A DNA stretch of 64,000 nucleotides, taken from the NCBI RefSeq assembly GCF_008632125.1, contig NZ_VWRN01000002.1:37466-101465 (forward strand). The letters run 5' to 3'. Numbering within the stretch: the stretch's first letter is position 1; the number at the start of each line of letters is the position of its first letter. The notes under the pieces were generated by a model that was given only the letters and a program-made list of their open reading frames with translations, had not been told where the DNA came from and did no database searches. Shown here piece after piece: positions 25,785 to 37,169 of this stretch. This DNA is from Cupriavidus cauae (GTDB lineage: Bacteria; Pseudomonadota; Gammaproteobacteria; Burkholderiales; Burkholderiaceae). Both the position numbers and the translations under genes were made by a program.

Positions 25785-26684
25785 TCAGAAGCGCGCAGGG
25801 GCTTCAGCCGCAAGAAATTCGATTAGAGCCCGCGTCGCGGGGAGCATGCCCCGTCGTGTTGTAAATGCGATGTGCACCACGCTTTCTGATGCGTGCCAGT
25901 CGGGCAGAACGTGCATAACCCTGCCCGACGTAATGAAGGGTCCGGCTATCGCCTCTGTCACCAATGCGATGCCCACGCCGGCGAGCGCGGCTCGATTGAG
26001 CAGACCAAAATCCGTCGCGGCGAAACGCGGCATGAACTCGACGACGTGCCGTTCGCCGTTCTCGCGCATTAGCATCCATTCGCTTTCGGCTCCGTCTTCT
26101 GCGAGCGTCAGCAGTTGTTCGTTCTGAAGGTCGGCCGGAACGCTAATCGCCGGCCGCCCCTTCAGGTAGTCGGGAGCCGCCACAAGGATGCGGCGGCTCA
26201 CGCCGAGCTTCCGGACGACCAAGCCGGATTCCGAATCCAACCGTTCTCGTGCCCGGATTGCCAGGTCAAACGGCTCCTCAACGAGATCCACTCTCCGGTT
26301 GGATACCGTGACCGCCACGCGGATGTCCGGATACCTAAGGGCGAATTGGGAAAGCGCGTCCGCGAGAGCGGTATGAAGCAGCCCCGGCGGACAGGCGATT
26401 CGGATCGCGCCGCGCGGCGCGGATGTCAGCAGCTGGGCCGCTCTTTCCGCCTCCTCGACCGAGGCGATGACCGTCTCCGCATGTGTCGCAACCTCAGCGC
26501 CTATGGCCGTCACGCGGAAGCCTCGCGACGAGCGCTCGATCAGGCGGACCCCAAGGCGCTCTTCCAGTCGCGCGACCCGCTTGCTCAGGGCCGATTTGCT
26601 CGTGTGCATAACCCGTGCGGCGGCTGTGAAGCCACGATGCTTCACCACCATGCCATAGGCGGCCAAATCCTCCAGGTTCTGCAA
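25785..26684 (-). CDS. LysR family transcriptional regulator
   Basis: A 299-residue LysR protein whose best start is TTG 26684: GGAGG lies nine bases upstream (26694-26698) and the product then begins MQNLEDLAAYGMVVKH, normal for the family. The longer frame to 26789 reads as unlikely protein. The helix-turn-helix is GFTAAARVMHTSKSALSKRV, and the linker has LGVRLIERSSRGFRVTAIG. The co-inducer domain shows FDLAIRARERLDSESGLVVRK. It is divergent from an NmrA-like gene 104 bp away and probably controls it. This gene starts a 5-kb segment with lower G+C than the surroundings. Confidence 0.85.
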   Translation of the reverse strand: MQNLEDLAAYGMVVKHRGFTAAARVMHTSKSALSKRVARLEERLGVRLIERSSRGFRVTAIGAEVATHAETVIASVEEAERAAQLLTSAPRGAIRIACPPGLLHTALADALSQFALRYPDIRVAVTVSNRRVDLVEEPFDLAIRARERLDSESGLVVRKLGVSRRILVAAPDYLKGRPAISVPADLQNEQLLTLAEDGAESEWMLMRENGERHVVEFMPRFAATDFGLLNRAALAGVGIALVTEAIAGPFITSGRVMHVLPDWHASESVVHIAFTTRRGMLPATRALIEFLAAEAPARF

Positions 26685-26693
26685 TTTTCGTTT

Positions 26694-26698
26694 CCTCC
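26694..26698 (-). promoter_or_regulatory. Ribosome binding site deciding a TTG start
   Basis: CCTCC on the + strand reads GGAGG on the minus strand, nine bases before TTG 26684. No ATG in the frame has a comparable site. Confidence 0.7.
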
Positions 26699-26788
26699 GA
26701 GCGAACAGTAGGTTGAAAAACCACCAACATCCAGTCCATCGTTTCCATGATAGAAATTTATCCACGAATTCTATCGGAGGAAGTGCCA

Positions 26789-27697
26789 ATGTTCGTTGTC
26801 ACAGGAGCCAACAGCAATACTGGCCGGGCAGTCGCGATGTCGCTCCTTGAGCGCGGCGCGCCCGTCCGGGTGATCGGCCGCAGCACGGAGCGCCTTCGGC
26901 CGTTCGCCGATCGCGGAGCCGAGGCCATCGTGGCCGAGCCTTTCGACCGCATCGCTCTGGAAAAGGCGTTCGCAGGCGCGAAGGCTGTCTATGCAATGCT
27001 TCAACCGGGCGTGATCCCGGAGAGCGACGATTTCTCCGCCTACCAGCGCGAGGTTATCGAGGCTATCGCCTCCGCCCTGGTGAAGGCGCGCACGTCGCAC
27101 GTCGTGGCCTTGAGCGGATGGGGCGCGAACTACGACAAAGTCGGAGTGCCCCTCGAAGGGCTAGCCATTCTTGAGAATCGGCTTGAGAGCATCGGCACTC
27201 TGAACACCCTGGCCTTGCGGCCGGGTTGGTTCATGGAGAACGCGACCGCCCTCATCCACGAAATCGCCGCGTCCGGCTCGGCCTCCGGTCAGCTAAGAGG
27301 CGACCTCGCTTTGCCGATGATTGCGACTGCCGACATCGGCGCGGTTGCCGCCGACGCACTGATCACGGCCGATTTTCGCGGCTTCTCCGCTCGCGAGCTG
27401 GAGGGGCCGGAACCTCTGTCCCTCACGGAGGCGGCGCGGCTTGCCGGCGAGATCGCCGGCAAGCCCGACTCTGTATACCGTCAGATTTCGCCAGAGGACG
27501 CACTCGCTCGGCTTCTGTCTTCCGGCTTCTCGACCACCATGGCCGACGCGATCGTGCGGATGACTGACGATGTGAACGCTGGGCGCATCCGCATGATGCA
27601 GCCGCGCGAGGCGCGGATCATCACGACCACCCGCTTTCAAAGCTTCGCCAGCGCTGTCCTCAACACGGAGCGTACGGAGGAAAACCATGGCCGCTGA
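26789..27697 (+). CDS. NmrA-like NAD(P)-binding protein
   Basis: A 302-residue atypical short-chain dehydrogenase. The ATG at 26789 follows GGAGG (26776-26780) by eight bases. The N-terminal Rossmann fold has FVVTGANSNTGRAVAMSLLE and the basic VRVIGRSTERLRPF, which suits NADP binding. There is no YxxxK active site, and HVVALSGWGANYDKVG and RPGWFMENA match the NmrA/QOR2-type sensors and quinone reductases. It overlaps the downstream hydrolase gene by 11 bp, so the two are co-expressed and probably activated by the divergent LysR protein. Confidence 0.85.
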   Translation: MFVVTGANSNTGRAVAMSLLERGAPVRVIGRSTERLRPFADRGAEAIVAEPFDRIALEKAFAGAKAVYAMLQPGVIPESDDFSAYQREVIEAIASALVKARTSHVVALSGWGANYDKVGVPLEGLAILENRLESIGTLNTLALRPGWFMENATALIHEIAASGSASGQLRGDLALPMIATADIGAVAADALITADFRGFSARELEGPEPLSLTEAARLAGEIAGKPDSVYRQISPEDALARLLSSGFSTTMADAIVRMTDDVNAGRIRMMQPREARIITTTRFQSFASAVLNTERTEENHGR

Positions 27698-28598
27698 ATC
27701 AAGCGCCGCCCCGACACGGGGTGCCTATCTGAACTGGACGCTGGGCCGGAAGACGCTCACCAGCTTGAGCGACGGCTACAACCCGGTCGATTACGACATC
27801 ATCCACTCTGTGACGCCGGAGAAAGGCGTCGCGCTGCAAAGGGCAGCGAACCGGCCTGACAAGCCCGTGTTCACGCACACGATGTTCCTCATTCGCGGCC
27901 AGGATCACGGGCCGATTCTGATCGATGCCGGAATGGGGAATATCGCCGGCCCGACGCTTGGTTGGCTACCGGATTCGCTCGCCATGGCCGGCGTTGCGCT
28001 CGAAGACATCGAGCTGGTGCTGATCACGCATCTGCACCCGGACCACTGCTTAGGACTGGTGGATGACGCTGGTCGCGCTCGCTTTCCCAATGCCAGGCTC
28101 GCGGTGCACCGGGACGAGTATGCGTTCTGGTTCGAGCCGGAAGGACAAGCGAATGCCCCCGACAGCCTGAAGCCCTATTTCGGGCTGGTCCGGGCTTCGT
28201 TAGAACCGTATCGCGCCTGCCTCGACTTTTTCAGCCAAGGCGAGGTCGCGCCGGGAATCACCGTCTTTCCGCTTCCAGGCCACACGCCGGGGCACAGCGG
28301 TTTCAAGGTGTCGTCCGAGGGCCAGGAACTGCTGATCTGGGCCGACACCCTGCACCTGCCCGCGATCCAGCCAGCCTGTCCGGATGCCGGCGTGATCCAT
28401 GACGTGGACCGCCGCGCAGCCGCGGCCACGCGCAAACGGATCTTCGCGGAGGCAGCAGCCAAAGGGCCGTTGGTGGCCGGCTGTCACCTTGAGTTCCCCA
28501 GCGTCGCCCGATTGGTCAGCGACGGAGAGGCTTATCGGCTGGTCCCGGCGTTCTGGCCGTCCGCCACTACCGACGTGGCGCCCACAACAGAAGCGTAG
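27687..28598 (+). CDS. Metallo-beta-lactamase-fold hydrolase
   Basis: A 303-residue MBL-fold protein. The metal ligands are present: HLHPDH (about residues 114-119), the second His at GHTPGHSGF, Asp in IWADTLHLP and a His near the C-terminus (GCHLEFPS). This is the dinuclear metal site of N-acyl-homoserine lactonases, glyoxalase II-like and arylsulfatase-type enzymes; the sequence resembles the quorum-quenching lactonase group only in general. No signal peptide is evident, so it acts in the cytoplasm. It overlaps the NmrA-like gene by 11 bp. The substrate is unknown; a lactone or thioester is plausible. Confidence 0.85.
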   Translation: MAAESSAAPTRGAYLNWTLGRKTLTSLSDGYNPVDYDIIHSVTPEKGVALQRAANRPDKPVFTHTMFLIRGQDHGPILIDAGMGNIAGPTLGWLPDSLAMAGVALEDIELVLITHLHPDHCLGLVDDAGRARFPNARLAVHRDEYAFWFEPEGQANAPDSLKPYFGLVRASLEPYRACLDFFSQGEVAPGITVFPLPGHTPGHSGFKVSSEGQELLIWADTLHLPAIQPACPDAGVIHDVDRRAAAATRKRIFAEAAAKGPLVAGCHLEFPSVARLVSDGEAYRLVPAFWPSATTDVAPTTEA

Positions 28599-28735
28599 CC
28601 ATGGAACAGCGCGGCTTCTCTATGTCTACGCGCGCCGCCAGCCCGTGCCAGAGCGGACATTCCGAGAAACAAGCATCTCTCCTGCGTCGCTTTGAGCACT
28701 ATCCCGAGGCCCCGCAGGCGGCAGTGGCGGAATAG

Positions 28736-29209
28736 TCAGAGCCAGCGGCGAACCTCGGCTTTGTAGCGGCGGTAGTCGTCGCCGAACTTCGCTTCGAGAT
28801 AGCGCTCTTCGCGGGCGATCACCTGCGTCTGGATCGCGATCAGCACCAACGGGAGCAAGGCGATGGCGATCGGCCCGTCGAAGCCGATCGCAAGGCCGGC
28901 ATAGACAAGCGCCATGCCGAGATACATGGGATTGCGGGTCCACCGATAAGGACCGGTCGTTGCGATGAGGGTCGTTGGCTGCGACGGCGGAACGTTGGTG
29001 CCCAGCCGCCGGAACAGCCCCGCCGCCGCAAGCATCATCGCCGCGCCGGCAACGAACAGCAGCGCGCCCGTCGCGACCAGCAACCGCCAGTCGATGCCGA
29101 AAGAGCGCGGGGCAACGAACCGCTCCGCCGCCAGCCCCAACAGCAGCGCTCCCAGATACACGATAGGCGGAGGGAAGCGCACACCCGCGCTGTCCGGTTC
29201 GATGGCCAT
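28736..29209 (-). CDS. Isoprenylcysteine carboxyl methyltransferase-type membrane methyltransferase
   Basis: A 157-residue membrane protein with about four hydrophobic segments and the ICMT/PEMT-like SAM-binding motif: TTGPYRWTRNPMYLGMALVY, then REERYLEAKFGDDYRRYK near the end. Such small bacterial members methylate lipids, isoprenylated molecules or thiols at the membrane; the acceptor is not known. It lies 22 bp downstream of the flavoprotein gene on the same strand, so the two probably form one transcript under the TetR regulator. It ends right at 28736, next to the MBL-fold gene end. Confidence 0.8.
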   Translation of the reverse strand: MAIEPDSAGVRFPPPIVYLGALLLGLAAERFVAPRSFGIDWRLLVATGALLFVAGAAMMLAAAGLFRRLGTNVPPSQPTTLIATTGPYRWTRNPMYLGMALVYAGLAIGFDGPIAIALLPLVLIAIQTQVIAREERYLEAKFGDDYRRYKAEVRRWL

Positions 29210-29231
29210 GCTCGTCCTCCAATCTGTGCTC

Positions 29232-30125
29232 TCAAGTCACCATCGATTGCTGGGCGAAGATACCGGCCATCGCGCCCTGCCATGATGCCGTGGTGACCGA
29301 GTGCATCAGGGGGTTGGCGAGGTCGCCCGCGGCGTAGACGCCGGGCATGCTTGTTTCGCGGCGCTCGTCGACTTTGAGGGCGGTGCCCAGGGGCGTATCG
29401 ACCGTGGCAAGGCCCAGCGATTCATGCAGGCTTGCGGACGGCTTGTTGCGCGGATGCGCGAACAGGATGTCGACCGCGACATGGGCACCGGCATCGAGTT
29501 TGACGGTGGTGTTATGGCTCTCGTCATGGTCAATTTCGGTGATCCGGCCATCGACGACAGGTATATTGCGGTGCGCCAGATCGGCCCGGATATCGGGTGA
29601 AAGGTCGTGACCATTGGCGAAGACCGTCAACGTGTCGGTCCAGTCCTGGTACAGCCTGACATGGTTGTGCGACGGCGGGCCGGACCAGACGAGGCCCCAA
29701 TGCCGGCCGGCGACTTCAAAGCCGTCGCAATAGGGGCAAGGCACGATGGACGTGCCCCAGCTTTCGGCAAAGCCCGCAACATCAGGCATCTGGTCCGCGA
29801 CGCCATAGCTCAGGATCAGGCGGCGCGCCGCAAGGCTTTCGCCATCGCCAGTGAGGACCGAGAAATCGTCGATGGCGCCGGAGACGCTCTCGGCCCGGGC
29901 ACTGACCAGCCTGATCGTGGGATAACGCATCAGCTGCTGCCGCGCCTCGGCCAGGATGTCGAGCGGTGGCTTGTGATCGTGGCCAAGCAGGCCATGCGAG
30001 TGGTCGGCGAAGCGATTGCGCGGCAGGCCGGTATCGAGAACGGTGACCTTGCGGCGGGCACGGCCGAGCTGCAGGGCGGCGGCGAGGCCGGCAAAGCTGC
30101 CGCCGATGATGATGACGTCATTCAT
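29232..30125 (-). CDS. FAD-dependent pyridine nucleotide-disulfide oxidoreductase (thioredoxin reductase-like)
   Basis: A 297-residue flavoprotein of the thioredoxin reductase superfamily. The FAD dinucleotide motif is VIIIGGSFAGLAAALQLGRA at the N-terminus, and the second FAD contact is GVYAAGDLANPLMHSV near the C-terminus. The redox pair CPYCDGFE sits around residue 135, matching the CxxC of thioredoxin reductases. In the expected NAD(P)H-binding loop I read WSGPPSHN, which lacks the canonical GxGxxA, so cofactor use may be unusual. It is divergent from a TetR gene across a perfect operator and is followed by the methyltransferase gene. Confidence 0.82.
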   Translation of the reverse strand: MNDVIIIGGSFAGLAAALQLGRARRKVTVLDTGLPRNRFADHSHGLLGHDHKPPLDILAEARQQLMRYPTIRLVSARAESVSGAIDDFSVLTGDGESLAARRLILSYGVADQMPDVAGFAESWGTSIVPCPYCDGFEVAGRHWGLVWSGPPSHNHVRLYQDWTDTLTVFANGHDLSPDIRADLAHRNIPVVDGRITEIDHDESHNTTVKLDAGAHVAVDILFAHPRNKPSASLHESLGLATVDTPLGTALKVDERRETSMPGVYAAGDLANPLMHSVTTASWQGAMAGIFAQQSMVT

Positions 30126-30142
30126 GGTGATGGGCTCCGTGC

Positions 30143-30172
30143 TTGACCATTTACGATACTTAATGGTATCGT
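30143..30172 (+). promoter_or_regulatory. Promoter of the TetR gene at 30212
   Basis: TTGACC (30143-30148) and TATCGT (30167-30172) are 18 bp apart; the -10 element lies in the right arm of the operator. Confidence 0.5.
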
Positions 30173-30173
30173 A
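30152..30173. promoter_or_regulatory. TetR operator between divergent flavoprotein and TetR genes
   Basis: TACGATAC (30152-30159) and GTATCGTA (30166-30173) are perfect 8-bp inverted arms separated by TTAATG. The site overlaps the promoters of both genes, so one dimer pair could repress both. Confidence 0.75.
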
Positions 30174-30197
30174 ATGCACGAATTTGAATACTGTCAA
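30168..30197 (-). promoter_or_regulatory. Promoter of the flavoprotein/methyltransferase unit
   Basis: On the minus strand TTGACA (30197-30192) and TACGAT (30173-30168) are 18 bp apart. The -35 is a perfect match and the -10 sits in the TetR operator. Confidence 0.65.
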
Positions 30198-30211
30198 GTA
30201 CTGGAATTGTC

Positions 30212-30859
30212 GTGACTGAAAACAACCAGGGCCGGCGCGGCCGGCCCGCCAACGAGGCGCTTGGCCAAACGATCGTCGACGCCGCGTGCGAACTCTTTGT
30301 GGAATTGGGTTTTCAGGCGACGACGATGGACAAGGTCGCCCAGCGCGCGAAGATATCCAAGCTAAGCATCTATCGGCACTTCGAGAACAAGGAGGCGCTG
30401 TTCAGCGCGGCCATCGCGGCCCGCTGCCATCAGTTCGCACCACAGGCCCTTCTTGAAGGCGTCGACGGGTCGGCCGAAGATCAGCTGATGGCGGTGGGAT
30501 CATCCCTGCTCCGCACGCTGCTGAGCCCGGACGTGCGCAGTGTCGAAGCCATGATCATGGCCGACAAGACGAATCAAAAGTCGTTAAGCAAGCGCCATTA
30601 CCAAGCCGGCCCCGCCCATGTCATCGCCCAAATCGAGGCCCTGTTGCGTCGGTTGCACGCGAAGGCGGTTCTGAACGTGCCCGATCCTCTTCGGTCCGCC
30701 CGCTTGTTTGCCGCGCTTTTCAAGGGATCCGATCTCCTGCTTATTGCACGCTTCGATGAGGCGAGAGCACAGGACGACAACGAAATCGAATCCTATTGCC
30801 GGTCGGCTGTCGCCATGTTCATCGCCGCGCACGGTGGCAACGACCACGAGAAGGGTTGA
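30212..30859 (+). CDS. TetR/AcrR family transcriptional regulator
   Basis: A 215-residue TetR protein beginning at GTG 30212. The DNA-binding domain is typical: RRGRPANEALGQTIVDAAC, LGFQATTMDKVAQRAKISKL, then SIYRHFENKEALFSAAI. The C-terminal part matches the AefR-like group (TetR_C) with a hydrophobic ligand pocket. It faces the flavoprotein gene, and the 22-bp operator between them overlaps both promoters, so it very likely represses itself and the flavoprotein/methyltransferase pair until a small ligand binds. Confidence 0.87.
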   Translation: MTENNQGRRGRPANEALGQTIVDAACELFVELGFQATTMDKVAQRAKISKLSIYRHFENKEALFSAAIAARCHQFAPQALLEGVDGSAEDQLMAVGSSLLRTLLSPDVRSVEAMIMADKTNQKSLSKRHYQAGPAHVIAQIEALLRRLHAKAVLNVPDPLRSARLFAALFKGSDLLLIARFDEARAQDDNEIESYCRSAVAMFIAAHGGNDHEKG

Positions 30860-30888
30860 GCTTGCTGGACAGTGTCGGGCTGAGAATG

Positions 30889-30913
30889 AAAAAAGCCCGC
30901 GGTTACGCGGGCT
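30889..30913 (-). terminator. Rho-independent terminator of guaA
   Basis: An 8-bp stem (30894-30901 with 30906-30913, loop GTTA) is followed on the minus strand by six T (30894-30889). It lies 49 bp past the guaA stop and marks the border between the accessory and core parts. Confidence 0.8.
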
Positions 30914-30961
30914 TCGGTGTGTCTTGGCGGTGCGTGGTGCAGACCAGCTCTGAACGCTGGG

Positions 30962-32555
<1,594 letters not shown>

Positions 32556-32581
<26 letters not shown>

Positions 32582-33170
32582 GATGGGGAGCGATTGACGT
32601 GTCGACCGGTTCGACATCGGTCACCACTTCGGTGCCGGGACCGTAGCCGGGCGGCGGCGTGATGACCGGCTCGCGCCGGACTTCGGGGGATGGGGTTGGA
32701 TGAATGGTCGGGGCGGCGGCCGCGGGACGGTTGGCCGCCGCCAGTTCGGCCTCGCGGCGCAGCAGTTCCTCGCGCTCGCGATTGCGGATGCGCTTGGCCA
32801 GCGGAATCTGCACCAGCGCGAAGAAGGCCAGCATCGCGGCCAGCAGTCCGAGCCAGATCCGGCCGGCGCCCTGCACCGGCAGATCGAAGAAGAGCAGCCA
32901 GGCCGCGATCAGCACCGCGCTGGCCAGATTGACCGGCCCGGCCATGCGTGCGACCGGAACCGTCAGCTGGCCGCGGAACGCCGCCTGGGCCAGCAGCCAG
33001 GCGAAGCCGAGCAGCGCCATGCCGAGCAGCTGGCCGTACAGCGCCGGCTGCGGCTGCGGCAGTTGCAACGCGGCATAGAAGGTGGCGAACGGCGCGAGCA
33101 GCAGCACGGCGCCGAGCGCGAGGTCGAACAGGGCATCGAAGAACAACACGGCGCGGAGCAGGACCTTCAT
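32556..33170 (-). CDS. Membrane protein of unknown function between guaB and guaA
   Basis: A 204-residue protein beginning at ATG 33170, with GGAGA six bases upstream. Three or four hydrophobic helices fill residues 1-125: [20 protein letters not shown], the stretch around [18 protein letters not shown], and [15 protein letters not shown] then [20 protein letters not shown] charged region ([18 protein letters not shown]) and a Pro-rich, probably unstructured cytoplasmic tail follow. It shares 26 bp with the start of guaA. No enzymatic motif is visible. The genomic position suggests use as a conserved linker gene, but its job is unknown. Confidence 0.75.
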
Positions 33171-33336
33171 CGATTCTCCTTGGCGGACTGACGTCGATTG
33201 ATTCCGACTGATTCCCGACTGACGAGCGGACCAACAATTTGGCGGACCGACAACTGAAACCGCGAAAACCAGCGGGCCGGTCAGCATCGCCGGCCGGCCC
33301 GCGTGTTACGCGTGCAATGCGCGGCCCGGATATGAC

Positions 33337-33372
33337 GCGCGGCTGCACCGCCTTCAGGCCGTGCAGCCGCGC
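33337..33372. terminator. 12-bp inverted repeat downstream of guaB
   Basis: GCGCGGCTGCAC (33337-33348) and GTGCAGCCGCGC (33361-33372) pair perfectly around a 12-base loop, 48 bp after the guaB stop. No T-run follows, so this may be a partial terminator or transcript-end stabiliser. Confidence 0.45.
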
Positions 33373-33420
33373 ATCACTGGCATCGCGAATGGCGCGGCGT
33401 TCGCCGGTCAGTCGCTGACG

Positions 33421-34916
<1,496 letters not shown>

Positions 34917-35020
34917 CAGGAACCGCCCTTTGCATGACGTCCGCGTGCGCGGAAACTGCCGGGCCAATGCTATGCTTTGAGGCTTTTCTGAGCGGAGGCG
35001 CGTCCAGCGCGGCAAAACGG

Positions 35021-36067
35021 ATGGGAATCGGCGTACTGTGCGGCCTGCTGGCCGGCGCGTTCTGGGGCATGGTGTTCATCGCGCCGAAACTGCTGCCGGT
35101 GTTTTCGCCGTGGGAACTGGCGATCGGCCGCTACCTGGCCTACGGGCTGGTGGCCGCGGTGGCGGCGGCGCCGCTGATGCGCCGCATCGCCCGCAAGCTG
35201 ACCCGCGCCGACTGCATCGCCCTGCTGCGCCAGGCCTTCACCGGCAACCTGCTCTACTACGTGCTGCTGGCTTTCGGCGTGCAGCTGGCCGGGGTCGGTC
35301 CGACCTCGCTGATCATCGGCATCCTGCCGATCTCCGTCACCGTGATGGGCCGGCGCGACCACGGCGCGGTGCCGCTGTCGCGGCTGCTGCTGCCGCTGCT
35401 GGTGGTCGCGGTCGGCATTGCCTGCATCAACCTGGACCTGTTCGGCGGCGGCGGACACGGCGCCCACGCCGCGGCGGCCGCCGAGGCGGCGCGACCGGTG
35501 TGGCAGAAGCTGGCCGGCGTGGTCTGCGCCGCCGGCGCGCTGGTCTGCTGGACGCTCTACGCCGTCGACAATGCCCGCTACCTGCAGCGCAATCCGCAAT
35601 ACAGCGGCAACGAATGGTCGGCGCTGTACGGGCTGTCGACTGGCATCGTGTCGGCGCTGCTGGCGCTGGTCGGCTGGCTGCTGTTCCGCGACGTGCTGAC
35701 CGCCCCGGGCAGCGGGCGCGACTGGCAATGGTTCTGGTGGGTCAATGCGGCGGTGGCGCTGGGCGCCTCGCTGATCGGCAACAACCTGTGGAATATCGCC
35801 AGCCGGCGGCTGCCGCTGACGCTGTCGGGCCAGATGATCGTGTTCGAGACGCTGTTCGCGCTGGCCTACGGCTTCCTGTACGAGCAGCGCTGGCCGCGGC
35901 CGCTGGAGCTGGCGGCGATCGTGCTGCTGATGATCGGCGTGGCGTGGTCGGTGCGGCTGCATGCGGGGGACAAGGCTGCGGGGCCGGCACCGGGTGCCGG
36001 TGAGCCGGCAAGCGCCGAAGCCGGCGAAACCGCCGAATCGGGCCAGGCCGGCAAACGGATCGCTTAG
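35021..36067 (+). CDS. DMT superfamily (EamA-type) transporter
   Basis: A 348-residue membrane protein with about ten hydrophobic helices in two EamA halves (LLAGAFWGMVFIAPKLLP in the first, NNLWNIASRRLPLTLSGQMIVFE in the second, in parts). The ATG at 35021 is chosen because the following residues MGIGVLCGLLAGAFWG match the family start; ATG 34967 would add an 18-residue lead, and no close ribosome site decides. The tail after residue 318 is Ala/Gly/Glu-rich and probably disordered. Such proteins export amino acids or metabolites; the substrate is unknown. It is divergent from guaB and converges on rnfH. Confidence 0.8.
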   Translation: MGIGVLCGLLAGAFWGMVFIAPKLLPVFSPWELAIGRYLAYGLVAAVAAAPLMRRIARKLTRADCIALLRQAFTGNLLYYVLLAFGVQLAGVGPTSLIIGILPISVTVMGRRDHGAVPLSRLLLPLLVVAVGIACINLDLFGGGGHGAHAAAAAEAARPVWQKLAGVVCAAGALVCWTLYAVDNARYLQRNPQYSGNEWSALYGLSTGIVSALLALVGWLLFRDVLTAPGSGRDWQWFWWVNAAVALGASLIGNNLWNIASRRLPLTLSGQMIVFETLFALAYGFLYEQRWPRPLELAAIVLLMIGVAWSVRLHAGDKAAGPAPGAGEPASAEAGETAESGQAGKRIA

Positions 36068-36148
36068 GGCCGGGTCAGGACCGACCGGATTGGGACCGAC
36101 CGGATTGGGCTGGCTTGGGGCGGCTTTTCGCCCTCGCGTGCCGACGGC

Positions 36149-36517
36149 TCAGCGCCCCACCGCCTCGCTGTCGCCGCCGCCGCGCATCCACTTCTGCCCT
36201 TCCCGCGTGCCGGCCTCGCGCGCCTTCTGCACGCGGCGCCGTCGCGCCGTCTTGGGATCGGCCACCAGCGGCCGGTAGAGCTCGATGCGATCGCCCTCGC
36301 GCACCGCCGTTTCCAGCGTCTTGAGCTTGCCGAAGATGCCGACGCGCAGTGTCGCCGGATCGAGGTCCGGATGGGCCGCCAGCACGCCGCTGGCCTCGAT
36401 CGCAGCAGCGATCGTGCTGCCGGCGGGCAGTTCGATCTCCTTCATGAACACTGCGTCCGGCTTCGCATGGCAGACCGCCACGCGGACGGTCGCCCCGCCC
36501 GGCTCAGCTATTGCCAT
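36149..36517 (-). CDS. rnfH: RnfH family protein (UPF0125)
   Basis: A 122-residue member of the RnfH/UPF0125 family, beta-grasp proteins often encoded next to ratA. VRVAVCHAKPDAVFMKEIELPAGSTIAAAIEASGV and VGIFGKLKTLETAVREGDRIELYRPL are the family core (shown in parts in other members). The start ATG 36517 has GGAGG seven bases upstream. The C-terminus is basic and longer than usual. Its first codons overlap the end of ratA by 14 bp, so the two are co-translated. Confidence 0.85.
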   Translation of the reverse strand: MAIAEPGGATVRVAVCHAKPDAVFMKEIELPAGSTIAAAIEASGVLAAHPDLDPATLRVGIFGKLKTLETAVREGDRIELYRPLVADPKTARRRRVQKAREAGTREGQKWMRGGGDSEAVGR

Positions 36518-36941
36518 AGACCACCTCCGCGCGCTTGACGAAGGCGTCGACGAAGGTATTCGCAATCATGCTGAACACCGGCCCGATGATCTTCTCGAGG
36601 ATGATGCTGGAGAACTCGTAATGCAGATGGAATTCGATCTTGCAGGCGTCCTCGCGCAGCGGAATGAAATTCCAGTAGCCGTTGAAGGTCTTGAACGGAC
36701 CATCGGCGAAATTCATGTCGATGCGGGTCGGCCGATGCTGCGTATTGCGGGTATGGAAATACTGCTTGATGCCGTTGAAATGGATATGCAGCTTGGCGTC
36801 GAGCAACGTCTCGGTCTGCTCGAACACTTCCACGCCGCCGCACCAGGGCAGGAACTTGGGATAGTCCTCGACGCGCGTGACCAGGTCGTACATTCGCTCG
36901 GCCGAATAACCGAGCAGCACGGTTTTATGGACGTCTGCCAT
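36504..36941 (-). CDS. ratA: RatA family START-like protein (ubiquinone-binding / ribosome association)
   Basis: A 145-residue START-domain protein of the RatA/Coq10 family. E. coli RatA was described as blocking 70S ribosome assembly, and the eukaryotic Coq10 relatives bind ubiquinone; which role applies is unsettled. Visible features are HKTVLLGYSAERMYDLVTRV, VEDYPKFLPWCGG and the closing helix IIGPVFSMIANTFVDAFVKRA. The ATG at 36941 gives the standard length. It is divergent from smpB, another ribosome-related gene, 228 bp away, and overlaps rnfH. Confidence 0.88.
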   Translation of the reverse strand: MADVHKTVLLGYSAERMYDLVTRVEDYPKFLPWCGGVEVFEQTETLLDAKLHIHFNGIKQYFHTRNTQHRPTRIDMNFADGPFKTFNGYWNFIPLREDACKIEFHLHYEFSSIILEKIIGPVFSMIANTFVDAFVKRAEVVYGNS

Positions 36942-36998
36942 GAGTTGACGGTTCTGGGCCGATGGCTGTCCACGGGCGACAACCGGGGCCGGTCTGTT

Positions 36999-37007
36999 TG
37001 CTAGAAT
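36999..37007 (+). promoter_or_regulatory. Extended -10 promoter of smpB
   Basis: TGCTAGAAT (TG-N-TAGAAT) is an extended -10 element. The smpB ATG follows at 37170, leaving a leader of about 155 bases. No good -35 is present, as is common for extended promoters. Confidence 0.48.
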
Positions 37008-37169
37008 CCGGATTTTAGCCGACGCGCGCCTGCCCTGGCGCACACTCCGGCCGGGACGCCGCCATCGGCCGCGGCGCCAATCATCGTACCAGCGGCCGCC
37101 ACCGGCGTCCGCCAAACCGGCGGGGCCCCGCAGCACGGCGCCGCCGCACCCTACCATCCACCACCACGC

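Noticed and set aside
28601..28735. 44-codon open frame between the MBL-fold gene and the methyltransferase gene
   Set aside because: It has an ATG and stop but no ribosome site, no recognisable composition and no conservation that I can judge.
30860..30961. tRNA or attachment site at the accessory/core border next to guaA
   Set aside because: Only the guaA terminator is present; there is no cloverleaf and no direct repeat was noticed.
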